A stretch of 64,000 nt of DNA from positions 62,001 through 126,000 of the forward strand of contig JAJTEH010000001.1 of the NCBI GenBank assembly GCA_021298355.1, given 5' to 3'. Below, piece by piece: positions 53,719 to 63,901 of this stretch. Under the pieces are notes generated by a model. It saw only the letters and a list, made by a program, of their open reading frames with translations, searched no databases and was not told the origin of the DNA. The translations under genes and the position numbers were made by a program. The stretch's first letter is position 1. Each line of letters opens with the position of its first letter. This stretch comes from Flammeovirgaceae bacterium (lineage in GTDB: Bacteria > Bacteroidota > Bacteroidia > Cytophagales > Cyclobacteriaceae).

Positions 53719-54888
53719 TTATTTTTTGTTTTTAATTATTTCTGTTGCTTTTCTTCTGGTGGCGGTATCGGTTTCAACGTAATCTTCGAAACGCGGTTCT
53801 TTGATGTAACTCATTTCGTTTAAACATTGTTCCACGAGGTAACTCATTTCCAGAAAGCCAATTTCATCTTTTAAAAAGGATGCTACAGCAATTTCGTTTG
53901 CTGCGTTAAGCACACAAGGTGCATTGCCTCCTTTTTCCAAAGCTTGAAAAGCCAGCGCAAGATTACGAAAAGTTTTTGTATCGGGCTGTTCAAGTGTAAG
54001 CGATGGATAGTGCGCAAAATTAAATCTGGGGAAATCGCATTTAAAACGAGCCGGGTAGGTCATGGCGAATTGAATAGGCAAACGCATGTCGGGCAAACCA
54101 AGTTGCGCTTTTATGCTGCTATCCTCAAATTGCACCAGCGAATGGATAATCGATTGAGGATGAACCACTACCTCGATTTGCTCGGGCTTTAGATGAAATA
54201 ACCATTTCGCTTCAATTACTTCCAAACCTTTGTTCATTAAGGAAGCGCTGTCGATGGTTACTTTCGCACCCATGCTCCAGTTAGGATGTTTCAAAGCCTG
54301 CGCTTTGGTAACGTGCTGTAGTTCTTCCCGGGTTTTACCGCGGAAGGGTCCTCCGGAAGCTGTTAGAATTATCTTTTCAATTTTATTATGAAACTCACCC
54401 ACAATGCATTGAAAAATAGCAGAGTGTTCCGAATCAACCGGATAAATGTTTACGCCTTTCTCCTGCGCTAGTTTGGTAATGAGCGCCCCCGCTACTACGA
54501 GTGTTTCCTTGTTGGCTAAAGCAATGTTTTTACCTGCTTCAATGGCTTTGATGGTGGGTAATACGCCACTATAGCCAACCAGTGCCGTTAAAACCAAATC
54601 GATGGATTCCATTTGTACCACAGAGGCGAGGGCTGCATCGCCACCATATACTTTGATAGGTTGATGGCTTAAAGCAGTTTTTACTTTTTCCAGCAGGGTT
54701 TCGTTGGCGATAACCACTACGTTAGGTTGAAAAGCAATAGCTTGTTCTATTAATAAGTCGGCATTGTTTTGTGCTGTTAATACTTCAACTTCAAAATAAT
54801 CGTGGTGTTGACGGATAACATCCAGGGCTTGTGTGCCAATTGAACCGGTTGAACCTAAAATGGCGATGCTTTTCTTTTTTTCCTTCAT
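53719..54888 (-). CDS. dxr: 1-deoxy-D-xylulose-5-phosphate reductoisomerase
   Basis: A 389-residue enzyme converting DXP to MEP with NADPH, the committed step of the non-mevalonate isoprenoid pathway. It shows LGSTGSIGTQALDVI at the N-terminus (NADPH), NKETLVVAG, PVDSEHSAIFQCI (metal and substrate) and the TIDSASLMNKGLEVIEA block. The start overlaps the upstream glycosyltransferase stop by four bases; rseP follows after 9 bp. A dxr-rseP pair is common in bacteria. It supplies precursors for the polyprenyl synthase located elsewhere in this window. Confidence 0.97.
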   Translation of the reverse strand: MKEKKKSIAILGSTGSIGTQALDVIRQHHDYFEVEVLTAQNNADLLIEQAIAFQPNVVVIANETLLEKVKTALSHQPIKVYGGDAALASVVQMESIDLVLTALVGYSGVLPTIKAIEAGKNIALANKETLVVAGALITKLAQEKGVNIYPVDSEHSAIFQCIVGEFHNKIEKIILTASGGPFRGKTREELQHVTKAQALKHPNWSMGAKVTIDSASLMNKGLEVIEAKWLFHLKPEQIEVVVHPQSIIHSLVQFEDSSIKAQLGLPDMRLPIQFAMTYPARFKCDFPRFNFAHYPSLTLEQPDTKTFRNLALAFQALEKGGNAPCVLNAANEIAVASFLKDEIGFLEMSYLVEQCLNEMSYIKEPRFEDYVETDTATRRKATEIIKNKK

Positions 54889-55817
54889 GAATGGGCAAAC
54901 AAGGTAGAATAATGTGTTTTGTTGAATGATTGTTTAGTTTTTAACAATCCAATGTTAAAAAGGATATACAAGAAGCGAAAAAAATTGAGAATAGAAAACC
55001 TTGTTTTTAAACCTTGTTTGGCTGAGGTATAAGCCAAGCCAGGTAAACACCAATACAAATGATAAAAGGCTGATTGAAAATGAAATTGGTCTTTGGTTTT
55101 GGATGCGTCCTCCTTAAAATTCAAAAATTGATTATTCACGATGAGCGAGTAAATAGAAAGTTTTTTTGGTGTTAAATTTTGTCGAGAGCGACTACTTGCC
55201 AATATGCGATACGCATATAAAGGCTGTGGCAGATTAGAGCAAGGGTAAGATTGAAGCAAAGTATTAATCAACAACATATCGCCATATCCTTCGAGCTTGT
55301 TGGTTGGAAAGAAAGGGTTTGCTAACGCTGCGGCTTTTTTCCTGTATACAATTGTTCCTGCTAAAAATTGAGCGTGATGTTTTGCGTTTTGTTTTATCGT
55401 TTGCCAATCACTCAATAAAGTTTGACGTTTGGTGATGAAACCATTTTCGTTAATCGTGCAATAAGCAGTGCCACAAAATAAATGATCTTGATTTTCTTCA
55501 AGGTATTTGATTTGTAGCATGAGTTTATCCGGATGCCACACATCATCAGCATCGGTAATGGCAAAATATTCGGTTTCAATAGCAGGAAGATAGGTGTTGA
55601 TGATTGTTTCCGGCCCGACTTGCTCCTTTAAAAAAGTAATTTGAATAGAAGGATGATGGATGGAAGATAAGTACTGAATACTTTCATCCGAAGAGGCATC
55701 ATCAATAACATGCAAATGCCAGTTGGTAAAACGTTGATTGATTATTCCGTTTACTGCTTCCTGCAAAAAAGGAAAGGCATTGCGGTTGGGCATTAAAATG
55801 GAAACCGCAGCCCTCAT
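54885..55817 (-). CDS. Family 2 glycosyltransferase
   Basis: A 310-residue GT-A enzyme. SILMPNRNAFPFLQEAVNGI opens the nucleotide-sugar domain, then HLHVIDDASSD and ITDADDVWHPDKL, whose D-A-D is the metal site. The second half contains a hydrophobic/basic segment (about 255-285) suggesting membrane association. Donor and acceptor are unknown. It is bound to both neighbours by four-base overlaps, so it is transcribed between the GH3 gene and dxr. Confidence 0.9.
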   Translation of the reverse strand: MRAAVSILMPNRNAFPFLQEAVNGIINQRFTNWHLHVIDDASSDESIQYLSSIHHPSIQITFLKEQVGPETIINTYLPAIETEYFAITDADDVWHPDKLMLQIKYLEENQDHLFCGTAYCTINENGFITKRQTLLSDWQTIKQNAKHHAQFLAGTIVYRKKAAALANPFFPTNKLEGYGDMLLINTLLQSYPCSNLPQPLYAYRILASSRSRQNLTPKKLSIYSLIVNNQFLNFKEDASKTKDQFHFQSAFYHLYWCLPGLAYTSAKQGLKTRFSILNFFRFLYILFNIGLLKTKQSFNKTHYSTLFAHS

Positions 55818-57313
55818 GACAAAGCAAATGCTTGTAAGGCATCAGCAATTTTTCTATCGTTCGATAAGCGAGGAACTTTGTTTTGTCCGCCCAGTTTACC
55901 CTGCGATTTCATGTATTCGATAAAAGCATCTTTTTGCAAATAAGTAATGTTGAGTGTGCGCAAAATGTTACCAGTAATCAAATCATCGTAATATACATTG
56001 AGTTCGCGCAAAGCTTCATCGAGTTTCAATCGGAAGGCTTCTTTATCCTGCGGAGGATTACCAAAAGCAATCAGCCATTCGTGGTGCGGTAAACCTTCGC
56101 TTGGTGTTACTTGGGGTGCCACGGTAAACTCAATTAATTCTGTTTCAGGAAATTGTTCCATGGTGTGCTTCATGGCTTTTTCTACTTCCTCGCCAATTAC
56201 ATGTTCGCCAAAGGCAGAAATAAAATGTTTGATCCTTCCGGTAACTATTAATCGATATGGATTTTTAGAAACGAACTTTACAGTATCGCCAATAGAATAA
56301 CCCCATAATCCTGCATTGGAGTTAATGACCAGCGCATAATTTTTACCAAGTTCTACTTCTTCAATGGATAAGCGTGTAGGATTATCAGAAAAGTAAGTTT
56401 CTGTAGGAATAAACTCGTAAAAAATACCACTGTTTAATAATAACAATAATCCTTCTTCGCGCTGCGAATCCTGATAGGCAATAAAACCTTCTGATGCAGG
56501 ATAGGTTTCTATCGAATCTACTTTTTTGCCAATCGAATCGAATAACTTTGCTCTATACGGTTCGAAGTTTACACCACCATACACAAACACAGAAAAGTTT
56601 GGGAATACGTCTTTTATTTTTTTTCCGGTTCGTGCGATAATTCTATCGAAATACATTTGAGCCCAAGGTGGAATGCCCGAGATGAGCGTCATGTTAGCAG
56701 GTAACGTTTCGTCTATAATACGTTCGAGCTTTTCTTCCCAATCTTCTATGCAATTGGTGGCATAACTTGGTTTTTGATTGGTGCGCAAATAACCGGGAAC
56801 CAAATGATTAGAGATACCCGACAACCGACCGGTTTTAATTCCATTCACAATGTCTAATTCCGGACTACCACTTAGGAAAATCAAGTTGCCATCTAAAAAA
56901 TCGGCTTTGCCTGTTTCATGCACATAGCTGAGCGTGGCATTGCGCGCATTGGTAAAATGAGTAAACTTACTTTCTTCGGAAATAGGAATGTATTTTGTGC
57001 CGGAAGTGGTGCCGGAAGTTTTAGCAAAGTATGCCGGTAAACCCGGCCAAACTATGTTGGGTTTACCTTCCACAACCTGATCGATATAAGTTTTTAAGCC
57101 TTCATAATCTTGTACTTTAACCTGCTTTTTAAAATCTGCATAAGATTGTATATCAGCAAAGCCATGATCGCGACCGAAAACAGTGTTAGCTGCTTTTTTA
57201 AGATTAGCCTGTAAAATTTGATTTTGAAATACGACAGGTTGTGTGCTCCATTTACGCGTTTGCGCGGCTACATACGCTGCCAAAGGTTTTGCAAAAAAAG
57301 ATCGAATACCCAT
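55814..57313 (-). CDS. GH3-family protein (acyl-adenylating amido synthetase type)
   Basis: A 499-residue protein of the GH3 auxin-responsive promoter family, a branch of the ANL adenylate-forming superfamily. It has the ATP-binding AKTSGTTSGTKYIPIS near residue 86, FSVFVYGGVNFEPYR and ETYPASEGFIAYQD in the middle, and LIVTGRIKHFISAFGEHVIGEEVE, the hinge typical of the superfamily, around 355. Plant members conjugate acids with amino acids; bacterial substrates are not known. It opens the operon with a glycosyltransferase, dxr and rseP. A partial -7 element (TATCTTGC) is right before the ATG. Confidence 0.92.
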   Translation of the reverse strand: MGIRSFFAKPLAAYVAAQTRKWSTQPVVFQNQILQANLKKAANTVFGRDHGFADIQSYADFKKQVKVQDYEGLKTYIDQVVEGKPNIVWPGLPAYFAKTSGTTSGTKYIPISEESKFTHFTNARNATLSYVHETGKADFLDGNLIFLSGSPELDIVNGIKTGRLSGISNHLVPGYLRTNQKPSYATNCIEDWEEKLERIIDETLPANMTLISGIPPWAQMYFDRIIARTGKKIKDVFPNFSVFVYGGVNFEPYRAKLFDSIGKKVDSIETYPASEGFIAYQDSQREEGLLLLLNSGIFYEFIPTETYFSDNPTRLSIEEVELGKNYALVINSNAGLWGYSIGDTVKFVSKNPYRLIVTGRIKHFISAFGEHVIGEEVEKAMKHTMEQFPETELIEFTVAPQVTPSEGLPHHEWLIAFGNPPQDKEAFRLKLDEALRELNVYYDDLITGNILRTLNITYLQKDAFIEYMKSQGKLGGQNKVPRLSNDRKIADALQAFALS

Positions 57314-57569
57314 AGTGCAAGATAGTGCAAAGAAGTTTTGATTGAATATTCGTTGGTATTTTTTATTATTGAAAATTCTATTACGTTTTGCTTTTTGCTG
57401 AAAACGAATGGATTAGTTGTTAAATGTAATTTAATTTTGCGTTTGATTAAAACACCTCTGTTTGCTAACCAAAATTACTTAGATCTACTTAGGATTATTT
57501 AAAAGGGTGTGTTTCCGCGTATTTTCTTTTTTGTACATTTATATATCACTTTAAAGATTAATCTTCCTT

Positions 57570-58103
57570 ATGAAAATTTCAGGATTTAATTTATCGGTTG
57601 TACTTTTTTTAACTTGTTATACAATTGTATCGAACGCTCAAACAAGTTTTCGTGAATATAAAGGTGGACACACCTTCAATATTTCGTTGCCTACTTATAT
57701 GAATCGTACCATGGGTTTAAATAGTGCAGCTGCTATTCAGTATAAGAGTACGGTTAAAGATGTATATGGATTTGTAATTTATGATACAAAAGAAGAGCTA
57801 ACGTTAGCCCAAATTAATTTTACTTCAATTGGTGAATTTTATGAAGATTTCATTAAAGACTTCTTAATAGATGAAGAAAGCAGAAAAGTGTCGGAAGCTA
57901 AATCTTCTTCAAAGGGCAATATAAATTTTATCGAATCAGATATTACATACTATGACAAAGATGCTGAAATTGACATTTATTATTTAATCGGTATCGTTGA
58001 AACAAAAGTCTCCTATTATAAGGTACTTTCCTGGTGTGCCGCCTCAGAAAAAGAGAAATTTAAGTCTGATTTTCAAAAGATTTTATACAGTTTAAAAGAT
58101 TGA
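57570..58103 (+). CDS. Exported hypothetical protein
   Basis: A 177-residue protein with a signal peptide (residues 1-23, ending SNAQ), then a single domain of mixed beta strands and helices: FNISLPTYMNRTMGL, AAIQYKSTVKDVYGFVIYDT, FYEDFIKDFLIDEE, IYYLIGIVETKVSYYKVLSW and a last amphipathic helix. The outline recalls PsbP or DUF1795-like lipid/ligand-binding folds, but I do not recognise a family with confidence. It stands alone before the Do-type protease gene, with 171 bp between them. Confidence 0.7.
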   Translation: MKISGFNLSVVLFLTCYTIVSNAQTSFREYKGGHTFNISLPTYMNRTMGLNSAAAIQYKSTVKDVYGFVIYDTKEELTLAQINFTSIGEFYEDFIKDFLIDEESRKVSEAKSSSKGNINFIESDITYYDKDAEIDIYYLIGIVETKVSYYKVLSWCAASEKEKFKSDFQKILYSLKD

Positions 58104-58215
58104 TTTCAGTTAACCATCTGAATTCTAGTCAACTCATTTAACTTCGAACTGATTCTTTACAGTTTTTTCTTTTTTCTACATTTAAAATACCTCAAACAAA
58201 ATCAATTTTGGTATC

Positions 58216-58246
58216 GTTTGTGTACAACTAAAGTTAAGGTACAAAC
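58216..58246 (+). promoter_or_regulatory. Inverted repeat upstream of the Do-type protease
   Basis: GTTTGTGTAC (58216-58225) and GTACAAAC (58239-58246) form an inverted repeat with one unpaired base, 28 to 59 bases before the ATG. It could be an operator or a leader hairpin. Confidence 0.35.
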
Positions 58247-58274
58247 ATCTTAATCAGGTTTATTCTTATTCTAT

Positions 58275-59723
58275 ATGAAAACATCGCTGAAAATCATTGT
58301 GTTAGGTTTTATTGCCGGTTTAGGCGGAGCTTTTACCTTCTTTCATTTCTGGATAAAACCTCAACTACAAACGGAACAAACGACTTTAGTGGCCAACACC
58401 AACTGGCAAGATGGCAGTCAAACCCTGAAAGATTTGCCCAGTGTTCAGTTTTCCAATCAAACCAATACAACGTCACTTGCCCCCGTAGATTTTTCTGAAG
58501 CAGCTGCCAAAGCCATACCCAGTGTGGTGTACATCAATAGCATTTCGCAAGGTGTTGTTTCATCGTGGGATTGGTTTTTTGGTGGAAGCAATACCACACA
58601 AAAACAAGTGAGCAGTGGCTCGGGTGTCATTTTTTCTACGGATGGGTATATAGTCACCAATAATCACGTTATCGAATCTGCCGAAAAAATTGAAGTGATT
58701 TATAACAAGCGCGTGTATCCGGCTGAGTTAGTGGGTACGGATCCATCAACGGATTTAGCAGTTTTAAAAATTGAAGAGAAAAATTTACCTGCGGTAGTGT
58801 TGGGCAACGCGCAAAATGTGCAAGTAGGCGAGTGGGTAATTGCAGTTGGAAATCCTTTCTCCTTATCCTCAACGGTTACTGCCGGTATAGTTAGTGCAAA
58901 AGGAAGAAGAATTGGAATTTTAGAAGATAAATTCCCCATCGAATCCTTTATACAAACAGATGCTGCGATTAACCCTGGTAATTCGGGTGGAGCTTTAGTA
59001 AACAAAAGTGGAGAGTTGGTTGGTATCAATACAGCCATTTTATCTAGAACAGGATCTTATACGGGATATGCTTTTGCCGTACCTGTTGATATTGCTAAAA
59101 AAGTAGTAGGCGATTTGATTAAATATGGCATTGTACAAAAAGCATTGGCGGGTGGAAACGTAATCGATTATGATTACCAAACCGCGAAGAAGTACGATTT
59201 ACCAACCGATGTAAAACAATTTAGTGGGGTAGTGATTGAGAAGATGGAACGAGAAGGTCCGTTAGCCGATGCAGGATTAAAGCCCGGTGATATTATTACG
59301 AAGTGGAATGAATTGACCATCAACAGCAAGAGTAATTTTGAAGAATGGATGGCTTATCAATATCCGGGAGACAAAGTAACGCTAACCTATATGCGCGATA
59401 GCAAAGTAAATACAAGTGTTGTTACCTTAGTGAATAAAAATGGATTACCGGATTTGATTAAGAGAAGAATCATTACTTCATCGGCCGTTGGTGCGCAATT
59501 AGAAGCCAATGAATATGGCGTTAAAGTATTTAAGATAAAACCCAAAAGCACTTTCGATCAGATTGGTTTACCAGAGAATTTTACCATCATCGCTATTAAC
59601 AGACAACGTGTAAAAGATCCGGAAGAAGTAATTGAATTCTTTGAAAAATACAAAGGCGATGGGTATGTGTATGGCATCAACAGCAATAAACAACAAGTAG
59701 AGTTGAGGTTTAGGTTGAGGTAG
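58275..59723 (+). CDS. Do/HtrA-family serine protease
   Basis: A 482-residue envelope protease. An N-terminal membrane anchor or signal (IIVLGFIAGLGGAFTFFHF) is followed by a trypsin-like domain with SGSGVIFSTDGYIVTNNHVI (His), TDLAVLKIEE (Asp) and TDAAINPGNSGGALVNKSG (Ser) forming the triad. Two C-terminal PDZ domains follow: ADAGLKPGDIITKWNELTI near 340, and a weaker one near 420 (IKPKSTFDQIGLPENF). It degrades or refolds damaged proteins outside the cytoplasm and can start the pathway that RseP completes. An inverted repeat lies in its upstream region. Confidence 0.95.
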   Translation: MKTSLKIIVLGFIAGLGGAFTFFHFWIKPQLQTEQTTLVANTNWQDGSQTLKDLPSVQFSNQTNTTSLAPVDFSEAAAKAIPSVVYINSISQGVVSSWDWFFGGSNTTQKQVSSGSGVIFSTDGYIVTNNHVIESAEKIEVIYNKRVYPAELVGTDPSTDLAVLKIEEKNLPAVVLGNAQNVQVGEWVIAVGNPFSLSSTVTAGIVSAKGRRIGILEDKFPIESFIQTDAAINPGNSGGALVNKSGELVGINTAILSRTGSYTGYAFAVPVDIAKKVVGDLIKYGIVQKALAGGNVIDYDYQTAKKYDLPTDVKQFSGVVIEKMEREGPLADAGLKPGDIITKWNELTINSKSNFEEWMAYQYPGDKVTLTYMRDSKVNTSVVTLVNKNGLPDLIKRRIITSSAVGAQLEANEYGVKVFKIKPKSTFDQIGLPENFTIIAINRQRVKDPEEVIEFFEKYKGDGYVYGINSNKQQVELRFRLR

Positions 59724-59732
59724 ACATTTCAT

Positions 59733-59763
59733 AAGACTTAAGACGTAAGTAATGAGACATAAG
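59733..59763 (+). repeat. Left arm of inverted repeat C
   Basis: AAGACTTAAGACGTAAGTAA and the following bases agree with the reverse complement of 59953-59983 in 22 of 31 positions. It starts 9 bases behind the protease stop. Confidence 0.65.
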
Positions 59764-59816
59764 CTATTTTGGTTATTATTAAAAGATTATTTTAAAGTAT
59801 AGATTAAAGTAAAATG

Positions 59817-59852
59817 AAAAAAAAGTCCACGATTTCATTGTGGACTTTTTTA
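59817..59852. terminator. Bidirectional terminator between protease gene and valS
   Basis: AAAAAAGTCCAC-GATTTCATT-GTGGACTTTTTT pairs over 12 bases with A/T runs on both sides. It lies between the arms of inverted repeat C. The same AAAGTCCAC/GTGGACTTT core forms the terminator at 63902. Confidence 0.9.
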
Positions 59853-59952
59853 TTTTGAATTATATAATATTGATTTGTAGTGTCAGAACATCCTCTCATT
59901 ACAATTATTACTTTGATAAAGACTAAAGACAACCAACAAAATACTTTTTTAT

Positions 59953-59983
59953 CTTACGTCTAAAATCGTATGTCTTATGTCTG
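59953..59983 (-). repeat. Right arm of inverted repeat C
   Basis: Its reverse complement begins CAGACATAAGACATACGATT and pairs imperfectly with 59733-59763. It ends 6 bases before the valS stop, mirroring the position of repeat B next to rseP. Confidence 0.65.
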
Positions 59984-59989
59984 TTAGAA

Positions 59990-62623
59990 TTACACCAATC
60001 GCTTAATCGCTTCTTCTAAACTATTGATTTTGGCTTCGCAGTCTGCTTTCTTTTTCTTTTCAGCATCAACAATATGGGGCGCGGCTCCGGCAACAAATTT
60101 TTCGTTGCTTAACTTTTTCATCACCGATGCTAAAAATCCTTTTTGATACTCAAGATCTTTTACCAATTGTTCTTTCTCTTTTCCGGCATCTACTTTTCCT
60201 GATAATGGAATGGCAAACTCAGCAGATTGAACCAAGAAAGTAGTGGCTTGCGCTGGAGTTTCTTGTGTAAAATTTACTTCGTTGATGTTCGCTAGTTTTT
60301 TTACAATGGGTAAAAAGGAGTAAGCCTTTGATTGCGCGTTATCTTTGGTGAATAAACTCAAACTTTCTTTTGGCGATAATCCTTTAGAACTGCGAACGTT
60401 TCTAACTTCTGAAACCAATTGAAAAGCAAACTCAGCATGTTGTAGAATATCTGCTTGATAAGCTTTTGCTTCTGGCCACGAACTGATGATGATGCAATCG
60501 TTCTCGATTCTTTCTTTTAATTCATGCCATAATTCTTCTGTAATGAAAGGCATGTATGGGTGTAAAATCTTCAATAGATTTTCAAAGAATGAAATGGTTT
60601 TTTGATAGGTGAAGGCATCAATAGGTTTGCCAAATTCCGGTTTAATAATTTCTAAATACCACGAACAGAAATCATCCCAAATTAATTTGTAAACACACAT
60701 TAAAGAATCAGACATTCTGAATTTATCAAAATGGTCGTTCAATTCTTGTAATCCGAATTGATAACGATTTTCAAACCATTCTATCGCGATTTTATTTTCC
60801 TCCGGTGTATGGATACTTTCTACTTGAAAACCTTTTACCAATCGGAAAGCATTCCAGATTTTATTTGCAAAATTTCTACCTTGTTCTACCAGTTTTTCAT
60901 CGTACAATAAATCATTACCGGCTGGCGAACTAAACAACATTCCTGTTCGTATGGCATCTGCTCCATATTGAGCAATCAAATCTAATGGGTCAGGAGAATT
61001 GCCCAACGACTTCGACATTTTTCTACCTTGTTTATCGCGTACAATACCGGTGAGGTATACGTTTTTAAATGGCATTTCTCCTCTGTATTCGTAACCGGCT
61101 ATGATCATACGGGCTACCCAGAAAAATAAAATCTCCGGAGCTGTAACTAAATCTTGCGTAGGGTAGAAGTAATTTAAATCGGCATTGCCTTTGTTTTTCT
61201 TATCGTTAAAAACAGTTGCATCGAAGACAGCGATGGGCCATAACCACGAACTGAACCAAGTGTCCATCACATCTTCATCTTGTTTGATGTTTTGTGAGGA
61301 TAATCCCTTAGCTTCAAATTGCGATTTCGCTTCTTCTATTGTTTTGGCTACTTCAATTTCTCCATTATTGTTATACCATGCCGGAATGCGATGGCCCCAC
61401 CATAGCTGACGAGAAATACACCAATCGCGCACGTTGGCCATCCAGTGGTGATATGTATTTTTAAACTTGGCCGGAATCAGTTGAATATTGTCATTCATTA
61501 CATGTTCCAATGCCGGTTTGGTGATGGTATCCATCTTTACAAACCATTGCATCGACAAGCGTGGTTCAATCACAGCATCTGTTCGTTCAGAAAAGCCTAC
61601 GTTGCTCTTGTATTCTTCAACTTTTTGTAAAAATCCTTTTTCTTCTAACTCTTTTGCAATTTTTTTACGCGCTACAAACCGATCTTCTCCAATATATAGT
61701 TGAGCGTTAGTGTTTAGAGTGCCATCATCATTTAAAATATCAATGACAGCTAATTTATGTTTGATCCCTAATTCGTAGTCATTTGCATCATGAGCAGGTG
61801 TTACTTTCAAACAACCTGTACCAAAATCCATTGTAACATATTCATCCTCAATAATAGGGATGGCTTTATTGATGAGAGGAATAATGGCTTTCTTACCTTT
61901 TAAATGTTGATAGCGTTCATCATTCGGGTTAATGCAAATGGCGCTATCTGCCATGATGGTTTCGGGGCGAACAGTAGCGATGGTTACAAATTCATTTACT
62001 GAACCTTCTATTTTGTAGTTGATGTAATACAACTTGCTTTGAACATCGCGGTAGATTACCTCATCATCAGCTAAAGCAGTTTTGCCTTGCGGATCCCAGT
62101 TAACCATGCGCTTGCCGCGGTAGATGTATCCTTTTTTAAATAAATCGATAAACGTATCGATAACGGCATCGTAATAACCGGCATCCATCGTAAAAGTATT
62201 TCTACTCCAATCGCATGATGCACCTAATTTTTTTAATTGTTCTAAAATAATGCCACCATATTTCTCCTTCCATTCCCACGCATATTTTAGAAATTCTTCT
62301 CGGGTTAAATCAGATTTTTTTATTCCTCGCTCGCGTAACATTGCCACAACTTTTGCTTCGGTAGCGATAGAGGCATGGTCTGTTCCCGGTACCCAGCACG
62401 CTTCTTTGCCTTGCATGCGCGCTCTGCGAACAAGAATATCCTGAATGGTATTGTTCAACATGTGCCCCATGTGCAAAACGCCCGTAACGTTAGGAGGAGG
62501 AATGACGATGGTATAGGGTTCTTTTTCAGGATTAGGTTTAGCAGTAAAAAATTGCTTGTCCATCCAGTATTGGTACCATTTATCTTCTACTTCGGCCGGG
62601 TTGTATTTGGTAGCTAACGACAT
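59990..62623 (-). CDS. valS: Valyl-tRNA synthetase
   Basis: An 877-residue class I synthetase. The HIGH motif is seen in [16 protein letters not shown] (about 45) and the KMSKS motif in [16 protein letters not shown]. An editing domain lies between them ([17 protein letters not shown], the threonine-hydrolysing site; [12 protein letters not shown]). The C-terminal anticodon domain ends in a coiled coil ([37 protein letters not shown]) typical of ValRS. I choose the ATG at 62623; the frame extends to 62686, but a perfect -7 element at 62643-62650 lies in between. Confidence 0.97.
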   Translation of the reverse strand: MSLATKYNPAEVEDKWYQYWMDKQFFTAKPNPEKEPYTIVIPPPNVTGVLHMGHMLNNTIQDILVRRARMQGKEACWVPGTDHASIATEAKVVAMLRERGIKKSDLTREEFLKYAWEWKEKYGGIILEQLKKLGASCDWSRNTFTMDAGYYDAVIDTFIDLFKKGYIYRGKRMVNWDPQGKTALADDEVIYRDVQSKLYYINYKIEGSVNEFVTIATVRPETIMADSAICINPNDERYQHLKGKKAIIPLINKAIPIIEDEYVTMDFGTGCLKVTPAHDANDYELGIKHKLAVIDILNDDGTLNTNAQLYIGEDRFVARKKIAKELEEKGFLQKVEEYKSNVGFSERTDAVIEPRLSMQWFVKMDTITKPALEHVMNDNIQLIPAKFKNTYHHWMANVRDWCISRQLWWGHRIPAWYNNNGEIEVAKTIEEAKSQFEAKGLSSQNIKQDEDVMDTWFSSWLWPIAVFDATVFNDKKNKGNADLNYFYPTQDLVTAPEILFFWVARMIIAGYEYRGEMPFKNVYLTGIVRDKQGRKMSKSLGNSPDPLDLIAQYGADAIRTGMLFSSPAGNDLLYDEKLVEQGRNFANKIWNAFRLVKGFQVESIHTPEENKIAIEWFENRYQFGLQELNDHFDKFRMSDSLMCVYKLIWDDFCSWYLEIIKPEFGKPIDAFTYQKTISFFENLLKILHPYMPFITEELWHELKERIENDCIIISSWPEAKAYQADILQHAEFAFQLVSEVRNVRSSKGLSPKESLSLFTKDNAQSKAYSFLPIVKKLANINEVNFTQETPAQATTFLVQSAEFAIPLSGKVDAGKEKEQLVKDLEYQKGFLASVMKKLSNEKFVAGAAPHIVDAEKKKKADCEAKINSLEEAIKRLV

Positions 62624-62642
62624 GTGTTCAATTTTAGAGCCG

Positions 62643-62650
62643 CAAAAATA
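62643..62650 (-). promoter_or_regulatory. -7 promoter element of valS
   Basis: On the minus strand TATTTTTG, a perfect TAnnTTTG, lies 19 bases before the ATG at 62623. The leader would be about 12-15 nt, too short for a T-box or similar leader control. Confidence 0.6.
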
Positions 62651-62735
62651 AGGAAAAGCCCGAAATGCATCTTTTTTTAAATCCATAAATCCAAAAGCTT
62701 TCTACCTTTCGTATATCATCCAAAATCTTAAAAGC

Positions 62736-63863
62736 ATGGAAACGACAGTGCATCAGCATGATGAGCAAAAAATTGAATGGAAACAGTTTTGGAGTTTGGC
62801 TGCGGTTTACGCATCCGTGGTAATCGGTTGGATTGCCTACCAACGCTATCAACCTAAATTATTGGTTCAATTTAATTTTACAGGCTTTACCTTCCTTCTC
62901 ACTTTCGTACAAGGTTTAATTTTGGTGATTACGCCACCAATTGCTGGGCGTTTGGGCGATAAACATCGTTTTCAACGCGGTAATCGTTTACCCATTATCA
63001 GTGCAGGTATCTCTTTCGCAGCTATGGTTTTTATGGCGGTAGCGTTTACGTTGTTGAGCAATCCGGGAGAAATTTTCAAATGGATTCTACCTGTTTTGAT
63101 TGTGTTTTGGTTGTTGGCGATGAGCATTTTTACTAGCCCCGCACTATCAACGATTGAAACTTTTATGCCAGTTGAAAAATTACCGCGTGCCATGGCCATC
63201 TTAACCATCGTTGCTAATTTATTATATGCGCTAGAGCCAGTTATTGTAGATATAATTGATGCAGTTGGCGCATCCGCTACTTTTATTTCTGGAGGTGTAG
63301 TTGTATTTATTTCTGGTTATGCCTTACGTAAGAATGCGAATGATTTATTTAGCAAATCTGGTGGCAAAGAACCTAAACCTAATGTTGCTTTTAGATTAGA
63401 TACACAAAAATCGAATTATGGATTTATACTTTTAATAGGACTTTCATTAGGGTTAGCTACAACTGTGTTGTTCAATATTTTTCCTGACTTGTTAGCAGGT
63501 AAATTAAGCATGTTGTTAAATGGAAATAACCCAAAAGTTTTTTCTGTCGGTATCTTGATTATTTCTGCGATTCTGTCCTTACCGTTTAGTTCATTGGTAA
63601 CATCGTATGGTTTGATGAAATCTTTTTGGTTAAGTTCAGTGTTGGTGTTGGTTGCTATTGCAGGTGTGGTTGGGTTAAGTTCACCTTTGGCTTTGGTATT
63701 GATGGTGGCTATATTTGGAATAGGATTTTCTGCTTTATCGGTTAGTACTTTGCCATTAGCCATATCAAAGGCGAATTACTATGAAAAAGTATATTGTGTC
63801 GGAATATTTTTCGCAGGTGTTGCTATACCCGATGCTATTGTAGAATCGATTCAAGCATTTTAG
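62736..63863 (+). CDS. MFS-like transporter (SLC45-type resemblance)
   Basis: A 375-residue membrane protein with about ten to eleven hydrophobic segments. The loop GRLGDKHRFQRGNRLPIISAG between the second and third helices resembles the G-x-x-x-D-x-x-x-x-x-R-R motif of the major facilitator superfamily, in the form seen in SLC45/sugar-type relatives. A charged middle loop (RKNANDLFSKSGGKEPKPN) divides the halves. At 375 residues it is short for MFS, which usually has twelve helices and 400 or more residues. Substrate unknown. TACCTTTC in the gap to valS (about 62703-62710) is one mismatch from a -7 element. Confidence 0.75.
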   Translation: METTVHQHDEQKIEWKQFWSLAAVYASVVIGWIAYQRYQPKLLVQFNFTGFTFLLTFVQGLILVITPPIAGRLGDKHRFQRGNRLPIISAGISFAAMVFMAVAFTLLSNPGEIFKWILPVLIVFWLLAMSIFTSPALSTIETFMPVEKLPRAMAILTIVANLLYALEPVIVDIIDAVGASATFISGGVVVFISGYALRKNANDLFSKSGGKEPKPNVAFRLDTQKSNYGFILLIGLSLGLATTVLFNIFPDLLAGKLSMLLNGNNPKVFSVGILIISAILSLPFSSLVTSYGLMKSFWLSSVLVLVAIAGVVGLSSPLALVLMVAIFGIGFSALSVSTLPLAISKANYYEKVYCVGIFFAGVAIPDAIVESIQAF

Positions 63864-63901
63864 AATTTGAGTGATTGAGAATTAACTTGGTAGATGAAAT
63901 T

